This document shows, piece after piece, positions 35,145-43,805 of a stretch of 64,000 nucleotides of DNA. The notes beneath the pieces are model-generated. The model was given only the letters and a program-made list of their open reading frames with translations, did not search any database and was not told where the DNA came from. Source of the DNA: CAWEHU01 sp963808965 (lineage in GTDB: Bacteria; Pseudomonadota; Alphaproteobacteria; Acetobacterales; Acetobacteraceae); the NCBI GenBank assembly GCA_963808965.1, contig CAWEHU010000007.1, forward strand, positions 124,001 to 188,000, in the 5' to 3' direction. Numbering within the stretch: position 1 is the stretch's first letter; every line of letters begins with the position of its first letter. The translations under genes and the position numbers were made by a program.

Positions 35145-36203
35145 CTACGACGCCGCCGAGCCGGCACGTCGTCGAAGGGTCACCAGCCCGGCAACGCCGG
35201 CCAGCAGCAGCGCAAGACTCGCCGGCTCAGGAACCGCGGTCGGATCGAAGACGGTTAGGCTCGCCAGGTTGGACACGTAGCGTCCGCCGGCGAGATCTCC
35301 GGGCACCACGAGCCGGGCAAAGCCGTCCGGACCGTTTCCCAGCTGGCCCAGCGTGTCCGAGTAAGCGATCAAGATGGGAGCATTCCCGAAACTGGGCGAT
35401 AGCTCGCCGAGCGCGAAGGCTACCTCATAGCCGTCGCTGCCGGTCGCGACGACCATCTTGCGCAGGATGTCGTTCTTGATTGCCGGATCAGTGAGGACGC
35501 CGGCAGCGCCGAGCACGTCCCACAACAATGCGCCGGTGTAAGTGTCTGTCACCGGTGTCCCCCCAGCCATGTAAGTGACCGTGGTCGTATGCGGAGTCAG
35601 AGCCTCGAGAGTGGACAGCGTGTAGGTCAGGTCCGTCGCCACCGCGCCGCCGACGGAGAACTGGGTCGTCGGACCGCCCCCGGTGCCTGCCTCCATCGGA
35701 GCGATGCCGACATGCAGATCGGCTAAGTTGGACACGTAGCGGCCGCCGGCCACATCGCCCGCGGCGGCGATCCGCGCGAAGCCGTCGGGCACGGGAAGCC
35801 CGCCGCCCGTATCGGCATAGGCGACGAGGTCAGGCTTGTGACCGAAATTCGGAGCGATCTCGCCTGCCGAAACCACTGCCTTGTAGCCGTCACTCCCGGT
35901 GGCGACCACATACGTCCGTAATACATCGTTCTTGATCGCGGGATCGGTCTCGATGCCGCCTGCCGCCTGGAGGAGGGTCCAGAGCGTCGGCCCGGTGAAG
36001 GTATCGGTACGGGGGCTTCCGCCCGCCTCATAGCTTAGGGTCTTCGTAGTCGGCGGGAGCGCCTGGAGCGCGGCGAGGTCATAAGCACCCGGCGCCGCTA
36101 CCTGGCCGGAGAGGGTGAAGGACGTGGTCGGAGCGGCGTCGGCTGTTCCAGCGAAGGCCAAGCAGCAAGCGGCAGCCAGGACCAGTTTCGGGAATTTATG
36201 CAT
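35145..36203 (-). CDS. PEP-CTERM protein with duplicated molybdopterin oxidoreductase-like domain
   Basis: A 352-residue exported protein. Signal peptide about residues 1-23 (AFAGTADA). Two tandem copies of about 150 residues follow: YDLAALQALPPTTKTLSYEAGG with ALWTLL-type LWTLLQAAGG, and YTLSTLEALTPHTTTVTYMAGG with LLWDVLGAAG. Each ends GGRYVSNLA. The fold resembles the sulfite-oxidase Moco domain (Pfam 00174), but outside the signal peptide there is no cysteine, so the usual Mo ligand is absent. It ends in VPEPASLALLLAGVAGL plus RRR, an exosortase signal. It is followed by the Mop gene, and a ModE-type site lies 35 nt upstream. Confidence 0.8.
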   Translation of the reverse strand: MHKFPKLVLAAACCLAFAGTADAAPTTSFTLSGQVAAPGAYDLAALQALPPTTKTLSYEAGGSPRTDTFTGPTLWTLLQAAGGIETDPAIKNDVLRTYVVATGSDGYKAVVSAGEIAPNFGHKPDLVAYADTGGGLPVPDGFARIAAAGDVAGGRYVSNLADLHVGIAPMEAGTGGGPTTQFSVGGAVATDLTYTLSTLEALTPHTTTVTYMAGGTPVTDTYTGALLWDVLGAAGVLTDPAIKNDILRKMVVATGSDGYEVAFALGELSPSFGNAPILIAYSDTLGQLGNGPDGFARLVVPGDLAGGRYVSNLASLTVFDPTAVPEPASLALLLAGVAGLVTLRRRAGSAAS

Positions 36204-36237
36204 TCACTCGCTCCTTGTGGGCGCAGGGGCCGCAACC

Positions 36238-36261
36238 CGTTATGTTCGATCGACTATAACG
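36238..36261. promoter_or_regulatory. Putative ModE operator
   Basis: A 24-bp near-palindrome with half-sites CGTTAT and ATAACG separated by 12 nt, and a symmetric centre TCGATCGA. As I remember it, the E. coli modABCD operator has the same half-sites and spacing. It lies 35 nt before the ATG of the molybdopterin-fold PEP-CTERM gene, itself upstream of a molybdate-binding Mop gene, so the context agrees with molybdate-responsive control. Confidence 0.65.
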
Positions 36262-36350
36262 GTGATGCTGCGCCTGTCACTCTCGCGGGAGCGTGCGGTG
36301 CGGCAGGTGCTGGCAGCCTTGAGACCTTGCGGCTGTCCGGCGACAGTGCA

Positions 36351-36373
36351 TGTACAATCCCATGTTGTGTACA
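36351..36373 (+). promoter_or_regulatory. Possible VapB autoregulatory palindrome
   Basis: TGTACA repeated on both sides of an 11-nt spacer, with partly symmetric flanks (TGTACAa and ttgTGTACA), 15 nt before the vapB-like ATG. Type II antitoxins commonly bind such a site to repress their own operon. Confidence 0.4.
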
Positions 36374-36388
36374 GAGAAGGACGCGGAA

Positions 36389-36643
36389 ATGGCGCTCCAG
36401 ATCGCCAATCCATCGGTGGTCCGGAAAATCGAACAACTCGCCCGCAGGACCGGACTCGGGAAAACCGCGGCGGTGGAAAAGGCTGTCGATCGTCTGATGG
36501 CTGAAGAAGGCCTAGGCGAGGGCGGCGGAGCATGGGAGCGGCTGAACGCCATTCTCGCCCAGCTCGATCGCGTTCCTGATTTACCGGAGCCGTTCGATCC
36601 TTTGCAGTGGGACGACGACGGTTGCACTGATGATCGCGATTGA
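36389..36643 (+). CDS. VapB-like antitoxin (Rv0623/PSK family)
   Basis: An 84-residue antitoxin: MALQIANPSVVRKIEQLARRTGLGKTAAVEKAV is the ribbon-helix-helix-like DNA-binding N-terminus of the Rv0623 family, and the acidic C-terminal LPEPFDPLQWDDDG would embrace the PIN toxin. It overlaps the start of the vapC-like gene by 14 nt. The ATG at 36389 is preceded by GAAGGACGCGGAA. Its toxin partner is truncated. Confidence 0.85.
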   Translation: MALQIANPSVVRKIEQLARRTGLGKTAAVEKAVDRLMAEEGLGEGGGAWERLNAILAQLDRVPDLPEPFDPLQWDDDGCTDDRD

Positions 36644-36956
36644 CACCTCGGCAATCATCGTCATGGCTTTCGGGGAACCGGAGCGCGACACGTTCAGGCG
36701 CGTCATACAGGACGCGAGCAAGGCCCTGATCAGCACCGTGTCAGTGGTCGAGGCCCGCATGGTCGTGCATGGCCGGCGTGGTCAGCGGGCTGTCGTGCTG
36801 GTGGACGCCCCTCAGGCTCTCTTGACTATGCTGTATCGCTCGACGGACCGCCTCCGTCGTTGTGGCGCTCCCGTGCAGAACCTGGCCCATAGCGCATCCT
36901 TCCACTCGCGTGACAAGACTGCACCATCAAACCCTGGGATCAAACACCTAGACTGA
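36630..36956 (+). pseudogene. VapC-like PIN-domain toxin, C-terminally replaced
   Basis: The N-terminus MIAIDTSAIIVMAFGEPE has the first PIN catalytic Asp, and ALISTVSVVEARMVVHGRRG the conserved Glu. PIN similarity stops at about residue 58 (near 36806). The remaining 50 residues (DAPQALLTMLYRSTDRLRR onward) do not resemble the rest of a VapC, so the two distal acidic residues of the active site are missing. Probably an inactive, recombined toxin. Family members are about 130 residues. Confidence 0.7.
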
Positions 36957-37052
36957 TATTGCCGTGACGACGTGAGAGACGGCGGCGGAGGCTGCCCGGA
37001 AACAGGACCGACCCAAAGGGATTGCGCCGGCCGGAGGCACGCGCACGCAAGC

Positions 37053-37216
37053 TCTCATTCATCCTCGCGAAAGCGAGGATCCACTGTTCATAGATAGGGC
37101 TGCATCGGACGGCTCAGTCTTTCGGGGCGCCTCGACCTTCGCGGGACTAGCTTCCCCGCTTTTGAGCGGGAACGAACGGAAGGGAGCCGGGCCGTTCACG
37201 GTCAGCCTAAACGAGT
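37053..37216 (-). repeat. Two-hairpin dispersed intergenic repeat, copy 3 (diverged)
   Basis: Same layout and orientation as copy 2. Hairpin B is ATCCTCGC-gaaa-GCGAGGAT at 37061-37080, where a C-G pair of the other copies has become T-A on both arms. Hairpin A is TTCCCCGC...GCGGGAA around 37150-37170, followed by GAACGAACGG and GTCAGCCTAAACGAGT. It fills most of the 328-nt gap between the vapC remnant and the DUF29 gene. Confidence 0.8.
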
Positions 37217-37284
37217 GCAGAATTGGCTCCTGTTGCATCTGAGCGGCAGGAACGCCGATATTCGTGCGCTCTCTGGAGCAGACC

Positions 37285-37758
37285 ATGCGTGGGCATCTCT
37301 ACAACAGCGACGTGCTGAGCTGGTCCGAGCAGCAGGCGGCACTGCTGCGGCGGCTGGCGTGCGGGGAAAAGGTCAACACCGAGATCGATTGGCCGAATGT
37401 AATCGAGGAGGTGCGGGACGTGGGGCAATCGGAACTGCGGGCTGTCCGCAGTCTCCTGGCGCGAGCTATCGAGCATCTGCTCAAGATCCAAGGCTGGCCC
37501 ACCGGTCCGGTCGAGCATTGGCGGCGCGAGGTCCTCGCCTTTTTGCTTGATGCGCGCCGGAGCTGGGCGCCTTCCATGCATGGGCGAATTGATCTGTTTC
37601 AACTCTACGAGGACGCCTGGGCCGCGACGAGCGCGTCGACCCTCGAAGGCGAGCCGCCGAATGCCCTGCCTCCGCGCTGCCCATTTGGCATCGAACACCT
37701 CATCGTCGAACGCCCGCGGATTCCCGACCTCGATTTTCTATTAGCGATGCTGCGTTGA
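37285..37758 (+). CDS. DUF29 family protein
   Basis: A 157-residue soluble helical protein. HLYNSDVLSWSEQQAALLRRLA at the N-terminus, IDWPNVIEEVRDVGQSELRAVRSLLARAIEHLLK in the middle and a C-terminal PRCPFGIEHLI are typical of DUF29 (Pfam 01724). The function is unknown. The ATG at 37285 has GGAG 6 nt upstream, better than an in-frame GTG at 37264. It follows repeat copy 3. Confidence 0.9.
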   Translation: MRGHLYNSDVLSWSEQQAALLRRLACGEKVNTEIDWPNVIEEVRDVGQSELRAVRSLLARAIEHLLKIQGWPTGPVEHWRREVLAFLLDARRSWAPSMHGRIDLFQLYEDAWAATSASTLEGEPPNALPPRCPFGIEHLIVERPRIPDLDFLLAMLR

Positions 37759-37783
37759 TCGGTCTTGGACGCGAGGAGGCAGA

Positions 37784-38305
37784 ATGAAAGCCGAGGAACT
37801 TCGGTCACGGCAGGCGCCGCTGAAACAGGGCTATCGTGAATCTCCGGCGAGCGCGCTCATCCCGGCGCGCGCGGAGTGTACGCTCGACATGCAGGACATC
37901 GCCTGCGTCGTGCGCTCCTGGCGCGGCGAAACCACCGCAGGACTGCATACGGCCGCAGGCGGCACCGGCGAGCTCGCTTGCTCGGCGGACATGCTGCTCG
38001 AGGCCCTGGTTGCCTGCGCCGGGGTGACGCTGCGGGCGGTCGCAACCGCGATGGGCGTCGCGCTGCGGGGAGGTCGGGTGATCGCGGAGGGGCGCTGGGA
38101 TGCGCGCGGGACACTCGGGGTCGACAAGACAGCCCCGATCGGGCTGACGGAGATCACACTCACCTTCGAGCTGGACACCGATGCGGACCCGGCGAAACTC
38201 GCCCGCCTCATCGAGACGGCCGAGCGGTTTTGCGTCATCGCTGAGACGCTCAAACACCCGCCCCGGCTTGCGGTGACGCATCGCGTGGTCGCGAGCGCGT
38301 CCTGA
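37784..38305 (+). CDS. OsmC family protein
   Basis: A 173-residue OsmC/Ohr-fold protein, thiol-dependent hydroperoxide reductase type. Two conserved cysteines are present: LLEALVACAGVTLRAVA (about residue 79) and AERFCVIAETLK (about 149). The strand VRSWRGETTAGL precedes the first. It may detoxify organic peroxides in the cytoplasm. It starts with ATG after a GGAGG sequence (gAGGAGGcagaATG). Confidence 0.9.
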   Translation: MKAEELRSRQAPLKQGYRESPASALIPARAECTLDMQDIACVVRSWRGETTAGLHTAAGGTGELACSADMLLEALVACAGVTLRAVATAMGVALRGGRVIAEGRWDARGTLGVDKTAPIGLTEITLTFELDTDADPAKLARLIETAERFCVIAETLKHPPRLAVTHRVVASAS

Positions 38306-38642
38306 GACCGCCTGAGATCTCGGGTAGGGAATCGCGAGGCGGGATCGTTGCGGAGCTCGCGCACAGCACGACCACCCCGTTATCGCTGCACCTGCGTCTG
38401 CACGCATAAGAAGTAATAATCCCCAATCGTGCAAGCCAGGCCCCTAAGAAATAGGATAATCGTCCTTACTATCGTTTTTACTTAGCGAGCATTCCGCCGA
38501 ATGATGACGGAGCCCTTTAACTCGCTTCCCGTTCCGCGAGTTCGCGTACTTAATTCACCGGGTCGGTGATGCCTTGCCGGACCGAGGACGGCGTAAAGCA
38601 AGGACTGACTTGCATGGCTAAGGAACAAGGCTCATTCGCCCC
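38306..38642. other. Intergenic region, lower GC
   Basis: 337 bases with an A/T-rich centre (about 38400-38490, runs such as AAGAAGTAATAATC and GTTTTTACTTAG) and no supported gene. A 24-codon frame from ATG 38614 is not convincing. The low-GC centre could hold promoters for the downstream membrane protein. No terminator hairpin stands out after osmC. Confidence 0.4.
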
Positions 38643-39503
38643 GTGCCCGCCCCGGGAAGCGCTCCCCCGGGCATCAGTGCTTGTGTGACACACCTCAACC
38701 GATCAGGCCTTAGTCAAAGCGGTCAGGCCGGCAAATTGCCATTCTCTAAGGCAATCCGCACGGGGCGACGATCCACCTGGCCTGCAAACGTGTTCATCGG
38801 CTGGCGTGGCCTGGCGTGGTTCTGGGCAATCATACTGGGCATCGGGATGACAGGTGCGGCGATATTGCAGATCGCCGGTCCGCCTCTGACCAATTCAGGC
38901 ACCTCTCCTAGCCACCGCACTGGATCGAGCGAGCAGGCGCTGCCGGGAAACAGGCTGGCGGGCGCCCAGCGGCTTGCGTCCGTCGCTCCCTTTGTTGAGG
39001 AGACGCGGTCTACAAACGACTCTGCGCAACAACCGCTCGCGCCCCGCGATACGGTACCGAACCTCTCCCACACCGAAGCGCCGGCCGTGGAGCGGGCTGC
39101 TCCTGATCGGGAGCGTGCCCAGGCGCCGCGCCTCACGGATGATCCGCAGAAAACCCTTACCCCGAATGCGAGATCAAGCGGCGATACATCGGTGCCGGCC
39201 ACGGCTGCTCAGCCCGCACCTGAGTTGTGGCTCTCGATTCACTGCTCGGCCAGCTCCGGCCCGGAAGCGCAACGGCTGGCCCAGAAAGTCGGGTCTCGTT
39301 TCGATCACACCGAGATACGGAGCGAAACCAGGCTCCCTATGACGGCGCTTGTCCGCTTCTCCCTTCCGAGCGACCACGCGGCAGCGCGCGCAGTGGGAAA
39401 AGCGTTGGCCGACATGGGGTATACTTGGCGCATCGAGAATCTCTCGGCGCGCGCCCCTGCCTCCCCGTCCCGCGTGATCGAAGTGTGGATGCCCTTCCGC
39501 TAA
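38643..39503 (+). CDS. Single-pass membrane protein, unknown function
   Basis: About 286 residues: N-terminal basic region, one transmembrane helix (about residues 57-78, WFWAIILGIGMTGAAILQIAG), a Ser/Pro/Ala-rich low-complexity linker (80-195), and a folded C-terminal domain from LWLSIHCSASSGPEAQRLAQKV through SLPSDHAAARAVGKALADMG to VIEVWMPFR. The last domain alternates strands and helices like a SPOR-type domain, and I recall similar C-terminal domains in Acetobacterales proteins without known function. The start is uncertain (GTG at 38643 gives a long cytoplasmic leader). Confidence 0.55.
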   Translation: MPAPGSAPPGISACVTHLNRSGLSQSGQAGKLPFSKAIRTGRRSTWPANVFIGWRGLAWFWAIILGIGMTGAAILQIAGPPLTNSGTSPSHRTGSSEQALPGNRLAGAQRLASVAPFVEETRSTNDSAQQPLAPRDTVPNLSHTEAPAVERAAPDRERAQAPRLTDDPQKTLTPNARSSGDTSVPATAAQPAPELWLSIHCSASSGPEAQRLAQKVGSRFDHTEIRSETRLPMTALVRFSLPSDHAAARAVGKALADMGYTWRIENLSARAPASPSRVIEVWMPFR

Positions 39504-39643
39504 CGAGCGCGGCGGTTGCTTCGAAGAGGGTCGAGTTCCGCCGGATGTGTGATCTACCTCACAGTGCGAGCCCGCGCCGCTTGCGAAACTGACGGCCTCG
39601 CCCGTCTCGCATGGGCGCAAACAACCGGCCAAGGGGCACCGCC

Positions 39644-40138
39644 GTGATCCACCACGTTTCCATCCCGGCCAAAGACCCGAAACATGTCGCCAAGGTGCTC
39701 GCCGAGGTGATGCAGGGGCGAGCCTATCCATTCCCGGGCAACATCCCGGATTCCTTCATGGCGGTCAGCGGCGACCCGCACGGAACCATGATCGAAGTCT
39801 ACCCCGAGGCCATGACGCTCGTGCCCGGCGAAGGAGATGACCAGGTGCGGACCGCCCGGCAGCGAGAGGTGCCTCCGGCCTGGCCGTTTCATCTGCTGCT
39901 GTCCGTACCGATTTGCCAGACCAGCATAGAGGGAATCGGCGCGCGCGAGGGCTGGCGCACGCAGCTCCATGGCCGGGGGGCTCCCGGCCAGCCGCCGCTC
40001 TTTCACGTCATCGAATTCTGGATCGAAAACCGTCTTATGATCGAGTTGGTGACGGAGCAGATGACCGCCCCCTATACCGACCTGGTTCAAATCTGGAAGC
40101 TCGACGCCATGTTGGGGCGGACCGGCGCACCGGCCTGA
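39644..40138 (+). CDS. VOC (glyoxalase/dioxygenase-fold) family protein
   Basis: About 164 residues. IHHVSIPAKDPKHVAKVLAEVMQG at the start and IEFWIENRLMIELVTEQM near the end resemble vicinal-oxygen-chelate proteins. The first metal-type His is present (IHHVS). Substrate unknown. GTG at 39644 is preceded by AAGGGG at good spacing; an ATG at 39611 adds 11 residues without family similarity. Confidence 0.75.
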   Translation: MIHHVSIPAKDPKHVAKVLAEVMQGRAYPFPGNIPDSFMAVSGDPHGTMIEVYPEAMTLVPGEGDDQVRTARQREVPPAWPFHLLLSVPICQTSIEGIGAREGWRTQLHGRGAPGQPPLFHVIEFWIENRLMIELVTEQMTAPYTDLVQIWKLDAMLGRTGAPA

Positions 40139-40252
40139 TCTCGCCCCGAGGCTTGCGCTCAGGTTCCGCCTGACATTCGCGTGTCAGGCGGTTCCGATCG
40201 CGCGACCCGTGCCAAAATAGGCGGAGTTCAGCCCTCTCCGGAATTCCACACC

Positions 40253-41495
40253 GTGTCAGCCGAGACGCAGTCGCCCCAGACGATCACGCTCCCCGCGCGC
40301 CGCGAGGGGACGGTCTTCGCCATCCTCATCGCGATCAGCATCTGCCACTTCCTGAACGACCTGGTGCAGTCGCTGGTCCCCGCCGTGTATCCGATTCTGA
40401 AGCAGAGCTTCGGGCTCGATTTCGGTCAGGTCGGGCTGATCACGCTCACCTTCCAGCTCACCGCGTCGCTGATGCAGCCGGTCGTCGGGCTGTATACCGA
40501 CCTGCGGCCGCTACCCTACTCGCTGCCGCTCGGCATGGGGTCGACGCTCGTCGGTTTGTTGCTGCTCTCGGTCGCGCCGAGCTTTGGGATAATCCTGCTC
40601 GCCGCGGCTCTGATCGGGCTCGGCTCTTCTGTTTTCCACCCCGAAATCCTCCCGCGTTGCGCGCTTGGCCTCGGGCGGGCGGCACGGACTCGCGCAGTCC
40701 GTCTTCCAGGTGGGTGGCAACGGCGGCTCGGCGGTCGGGCCACTGCTTGCGGCGTTCATCGTCGTGCCGCACGGACAAATCAGCATTGCCTGGTTTTCGG
40801 CGGCGACGCTGCTTGCGATCGCGATTTTGACCGGGGTGAGCAATTGGTACAAAGGCCGTCTGGCCCCGCGCAAATCCGGCGCCGTCAGCAAGCGTGCGCC
40901 GGGGATGCCGCATCTGTCCTCGCGCCAGGTGACGCTGGCGCTGGCGGTCCTGCTCGCGTTGATCTTCTCGAAGTTCTTCTACACCGCGAGCCTGAACACG
41001 TACTACACGTTCTTTCTGATCCAGAAATTCCACTTGTCGGTGCAAAACGCGCAGATCCACTTGTTCATCTTCCTGGGCGCGATGGCGGCGGGAACGCTGA
41101 TCGGGGGTCCGATCGGCGACCGAGTCGGGCGAAAATACGTGATTTGGTTCTCGATCTTGGGCGTATTTCCGTTCACCGCGATGCTGCCTTACGCGAACCT
41201 GTTCTGGACCGGCGTGCTGTCCGTGGTGATCGGGCTGATCCTCGCCTCGGCATTCCCGTCGATCCTGGTCTATGCCCAGGAGTTGGTGCCGGGGAAGATC
41301 GGCACCATCGCCGGTTTGTTCTTCGGCTTCGCGTTCGGCATGGGTGGGCTGGGCGCGGCGGTGCTGGGTCAGGTCGCCGATCGGACGAGCGTCGAATTCG
41401 TCTACCGGATCTGCGCCTTCCTGCCGCTCATCGGGCTGTTCACGGTGTTCCTGCCTAATCTGGAACCAACGTTCAGGCGACGCCGTAGCGCCTGA
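40253..41495 (+). pseudogene. MFS transporter, fosmidomycin-resistance (Fsr) type, frameshifted
   Basis: The N-terminal part (ISICHFLNDLVQSLVPAVYP to GLGSSVFHPE) and the remainder (LASGGRHGLAQSVFQVGGN to LPNLEPTF) are in different frames and join to a complete Fsr-type 12-helix transporter. The break is at about 40643-40647, where CCGAAATCC would restore HPESSRVARLASGG if one A of the AAA run were removed. As written the first frame ends in unrelated sequence. GTG at 40253 is the likely start. Either a real one-base insertion in a homopolymer or a sequence error. It converges on and overlaps the dienelactone hydrolase gene by 23 nt. Confidence 0.8.
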
Positions 41496-42338
41496 ACCAG
41501 TCCAGCATCCGCCGCCAGCCGTCTTCCGCATCGGCGCGCCGGTAGCTCGGGCGGTAGTCCGCGTGAAATCCATGCGGCGCGTCGGGATAGATGACGATCT
41601 CGACTGTTTTCCCGGCAGCCCGGGCCTTCGTCTCCGCTTCTCGGACCATCGCGACCGGGATGCTCGCATCCTGGCCGCCGTACAGACCGAGCAGCGGGCA
41701 TTTCAGATCCGCGGCCACGTCGAGAGGGTTTCGCGGCTGGATGTCGCTTGTCGGCCCGGAAAGCGGACCGTACCAGGCGACGGCGGCCTTCAGCGCCGGA
41801 TTATGCGTGGCATACAACCAGACGACCCGGCCGCCGCGGCAAAAGCCGGTCACGCCGAGGCGCGACCCATCGCCGTGATTCATCCCGGCCCAGCGCGCGA
41901 CCGCGTCGATGTCCTGCATCATCTGTGCGATCCGGCGCTCGCGAGATCACGTCCCGGAAAATTTGCTGGGAGTCGGTCATCTTCGAGAGATCGCCGAGAC
42001 GCGCATAGTATTCGCCGCGCGACCGCGAGATACCCGGCTTTGGCGAGCCGGCGGCAAATGTCCTTGATGTATTCGTGGACGCCGAAAATCTCCTCGATCA
42101 CCAGCACGATCGGGAACGGCCCGGCCCCTGCCGGTCTCGCCGCATAGCCGGGTAGGTGGCCATCAGCGACGGGGATTTGCACCTCCCCGGCCTCCAGCCC
42201 GGTGGTGTCGGTATGGATCGCTTGCGCGTCCACCCGCGCCGTCGCGAGGGTGAATCCGCTTATAAGGCTTGTCATCACGAAGCCGCGCCGGGCGAGCGGA
42301 TAACGCCCCAGGCCGGCTAGTTCCTCTATCTGGTCCAT
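41473..42338 (-). pseudogene. Dienelactone hydrolase family protein, two frameshifts
   Basis: Three frames must be joined to give an alpha/beta hydrolase of about 285 residues. Frame 1 carries an N-terminal signal-like segment and VIEEIFGVHEYIKDICRRLAKAGYLAVA. A second frame (around 42035-41935) gives EYYARLGDLSKMTDSQQIF. A third gives MMQDIDAVARW, the nucleophile elbow GVTGFCRGGRVVW (Cys nucleophile) and the His in YPDAPHGFHADY. Breaks are at about 42037 and about 41925. Active-site residues survive, so the lesions are recent or artefactual. It lies 16 nt from the icd stop on the same strand. Confidence 0.8.
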
Positions 42339-42354
42339 TGCGTCCTGCCCCGGC

Positions 42355-43578
42355 TCAGCGCCGCTCCATCCTTGCCTTCAGGTTCTCGTCGAGTTTTGCG
42401 AGGAAGGCCTGCGTGTTCATGGAGGGCTGGTCCTTGCCGATCAGCACGGCGAGGTCTTTCGTCATGTATCCGCTTTCCACGGTTTCGACACAGACTCGCT
42501 CCAGCGTTTCGGCAAACTGCGTCACCTCGGGGGTGCGGTCGAAGCGGCCCCGATAGGCGAGACCGCGCGTCCAGGCAAAGATCGAGGCGATCGGGTTCGT
42601 GGAGGTTTCGCGGCCTTTCTGGTGCTCGCGATAATGTCGGGTGACGGTGCCGTGCGCGGCCTCGCTCTCGATCGTTCTCCCGTCCGGGCTCATCAGCACG
42701 CTCGTCATGAGACCGAGGCTGCCGAAGCCTTGGGCGACGATATCGCTTTGGACATCGCCGTCGTAGTTCTTGCAGGCCCAAATATAGCCGCCGGACCATT
42801 TCAGCGCGCTCGCCACCATGTCGTCGATCAGCCGGTGCTCGTAGGTAAGGCCGACTTTCTGATACTGCTCTTTGAACTCGCGATCGTAGATTTCCTGGAA
42901 CACGTCCTTGAACATGCCATCGTACGCTTTGAGGATCGTGTTCTTGGTGGAGAGATAGACCGGATAGTTGCGCAGCAGCCCGTAATTGAATGAGGCACGG
43001 GCGAAACCCTCGATCGAGGGTTTGGTATTGTGCATTCCGAGCGCGACTCCCGCGCTCTTGAACTCGAACACGCGGAGTATCTGCGCCGGCCCGCCCTCCT
43101 CGTCCGGTTCGTAGACCAGCCGCACGCGGCCGGGAGCCGGAATTTTCATCTCCACGGCGCGATAGATGTCGCCATAGGCGTGGCGGCCGATCACGATCGG
43201 CTGCGTCCAGTGCGGGACGAGGCGGGGCACGTTCCTGCATATGATCGGCTCGCGGAAGATCGTGCCGTCCAAAATGTTGCGGATCGTACCATTCGGGCTC
43301 CGCCACATCTTCTTGAGCTTGAACTCCTCGACCCGCGCCTCATCGGGGGTAATGGTGGCGCACTTGACGCCGACGCCGTACTGCTTGATCGCGTTCGCGG
43401 CGTCGACAGTCACTTGGTCATCGGTCTTGTCGCGGTACTCGATCCCGAGGTCATAGTACTTCAGGTCGATGTCGAGGTAGGGCAGAATGAGCCGATCCTT
43501 GATGAAACCCCAGATGATGCGGGTCATCTCGTCCCCGTCCAGCTCCACGACGGGGGTCTTTACCTTAATTTTGGCCAT
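42355..43578 (-). CDS. icd: Isocitrate dehydrogenase (NADP+)
   Basis: TCA-cycle enzyme oxidising isocitrate to 2-oxoglutarate, 407 residues. It is the dimeric eukaryote-like subfamily common in Alphaproteobacteria, seen in MAKIKVKTPVVELDGDEMTRIIW at the start, MWRSPNGTIRNILDGTIFREPI (substrate loop), LIDDMVASALKWSGGYIWACKNYDGDVQSD (metal-site aspartates) and EAAHGTVTRHYREHQKG. All regions are intact. Its promoter would lie in the 227-nt gap shared with the divergent hybrid kinase gene. Confidence 0.97.
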   Translation of the reverse strand: MAKIKVKTPVVELDGDEMTRIIWGFIKDRLILPYLDIDLKYYDLGIEYRDKTDDQVTVDAANAIKQYGVGVKCATITPDEARVEEFKLKKMWRSPNGTIRNILDGTIFREPIICRNVPRLVPHWTQPIVIGRHAYGDIYRAVEMKIPAPGRVRLVYEPDEEGGPAQILRVFEFKSAGVALGMHNTKPSIEGFARASFNYGLLRNYPVYLSTKNTILKAYDGMFKDVFQEIYDREFKEQYQKVGLTYEHRLIDDMVASALKWSGGYIWACKNYDGDVQSDIVAQGFGSLGLMTSVLMSPDGRTIESEAAHGTVTRHYREHQKGRETSTNPIASIFAWTRGLAYRGRFDRTPEVTQFAETLERVCVETVESGYMTKDLAVLIGKDQPSMNTQAFLAKLDENLKARMERR

Positions 43579-43805
43579 TTCACCCTCTCATGTCCCCCAC
43601 AGTCCCCCAGCGAACAAGGCTGCTCCGCCATCCAAGGACATTCGCATTCACCCTATGACCTCGCAAGCCGCGCGGCCCGAGCGCGGGTCCGTCGCCGGCG
43701 TTGTCACCCGGGGGCAGGAGCGGGTAGGAAGAGCCGGGTGCGGCCTCCGCTCCCGGCAAAGGCGCAGGCGAGCAAGATGACGGGGTTGAAGCCTCGGCCC
43801 GCAAG

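Noticed and set aside
38614..38693. 24-codon ORF between osmC and the membrane protein gene
   Set aside because: No Shine-Dalgarno, no recognisable sequence and very short.
41919..42338. Separate small hydrolase gene distinct from the one at 41473-41922
   Set aside because: The two frames join into one dienelactone hydrolase once two one-base shifts are allowed, and each lacks part of the fold.
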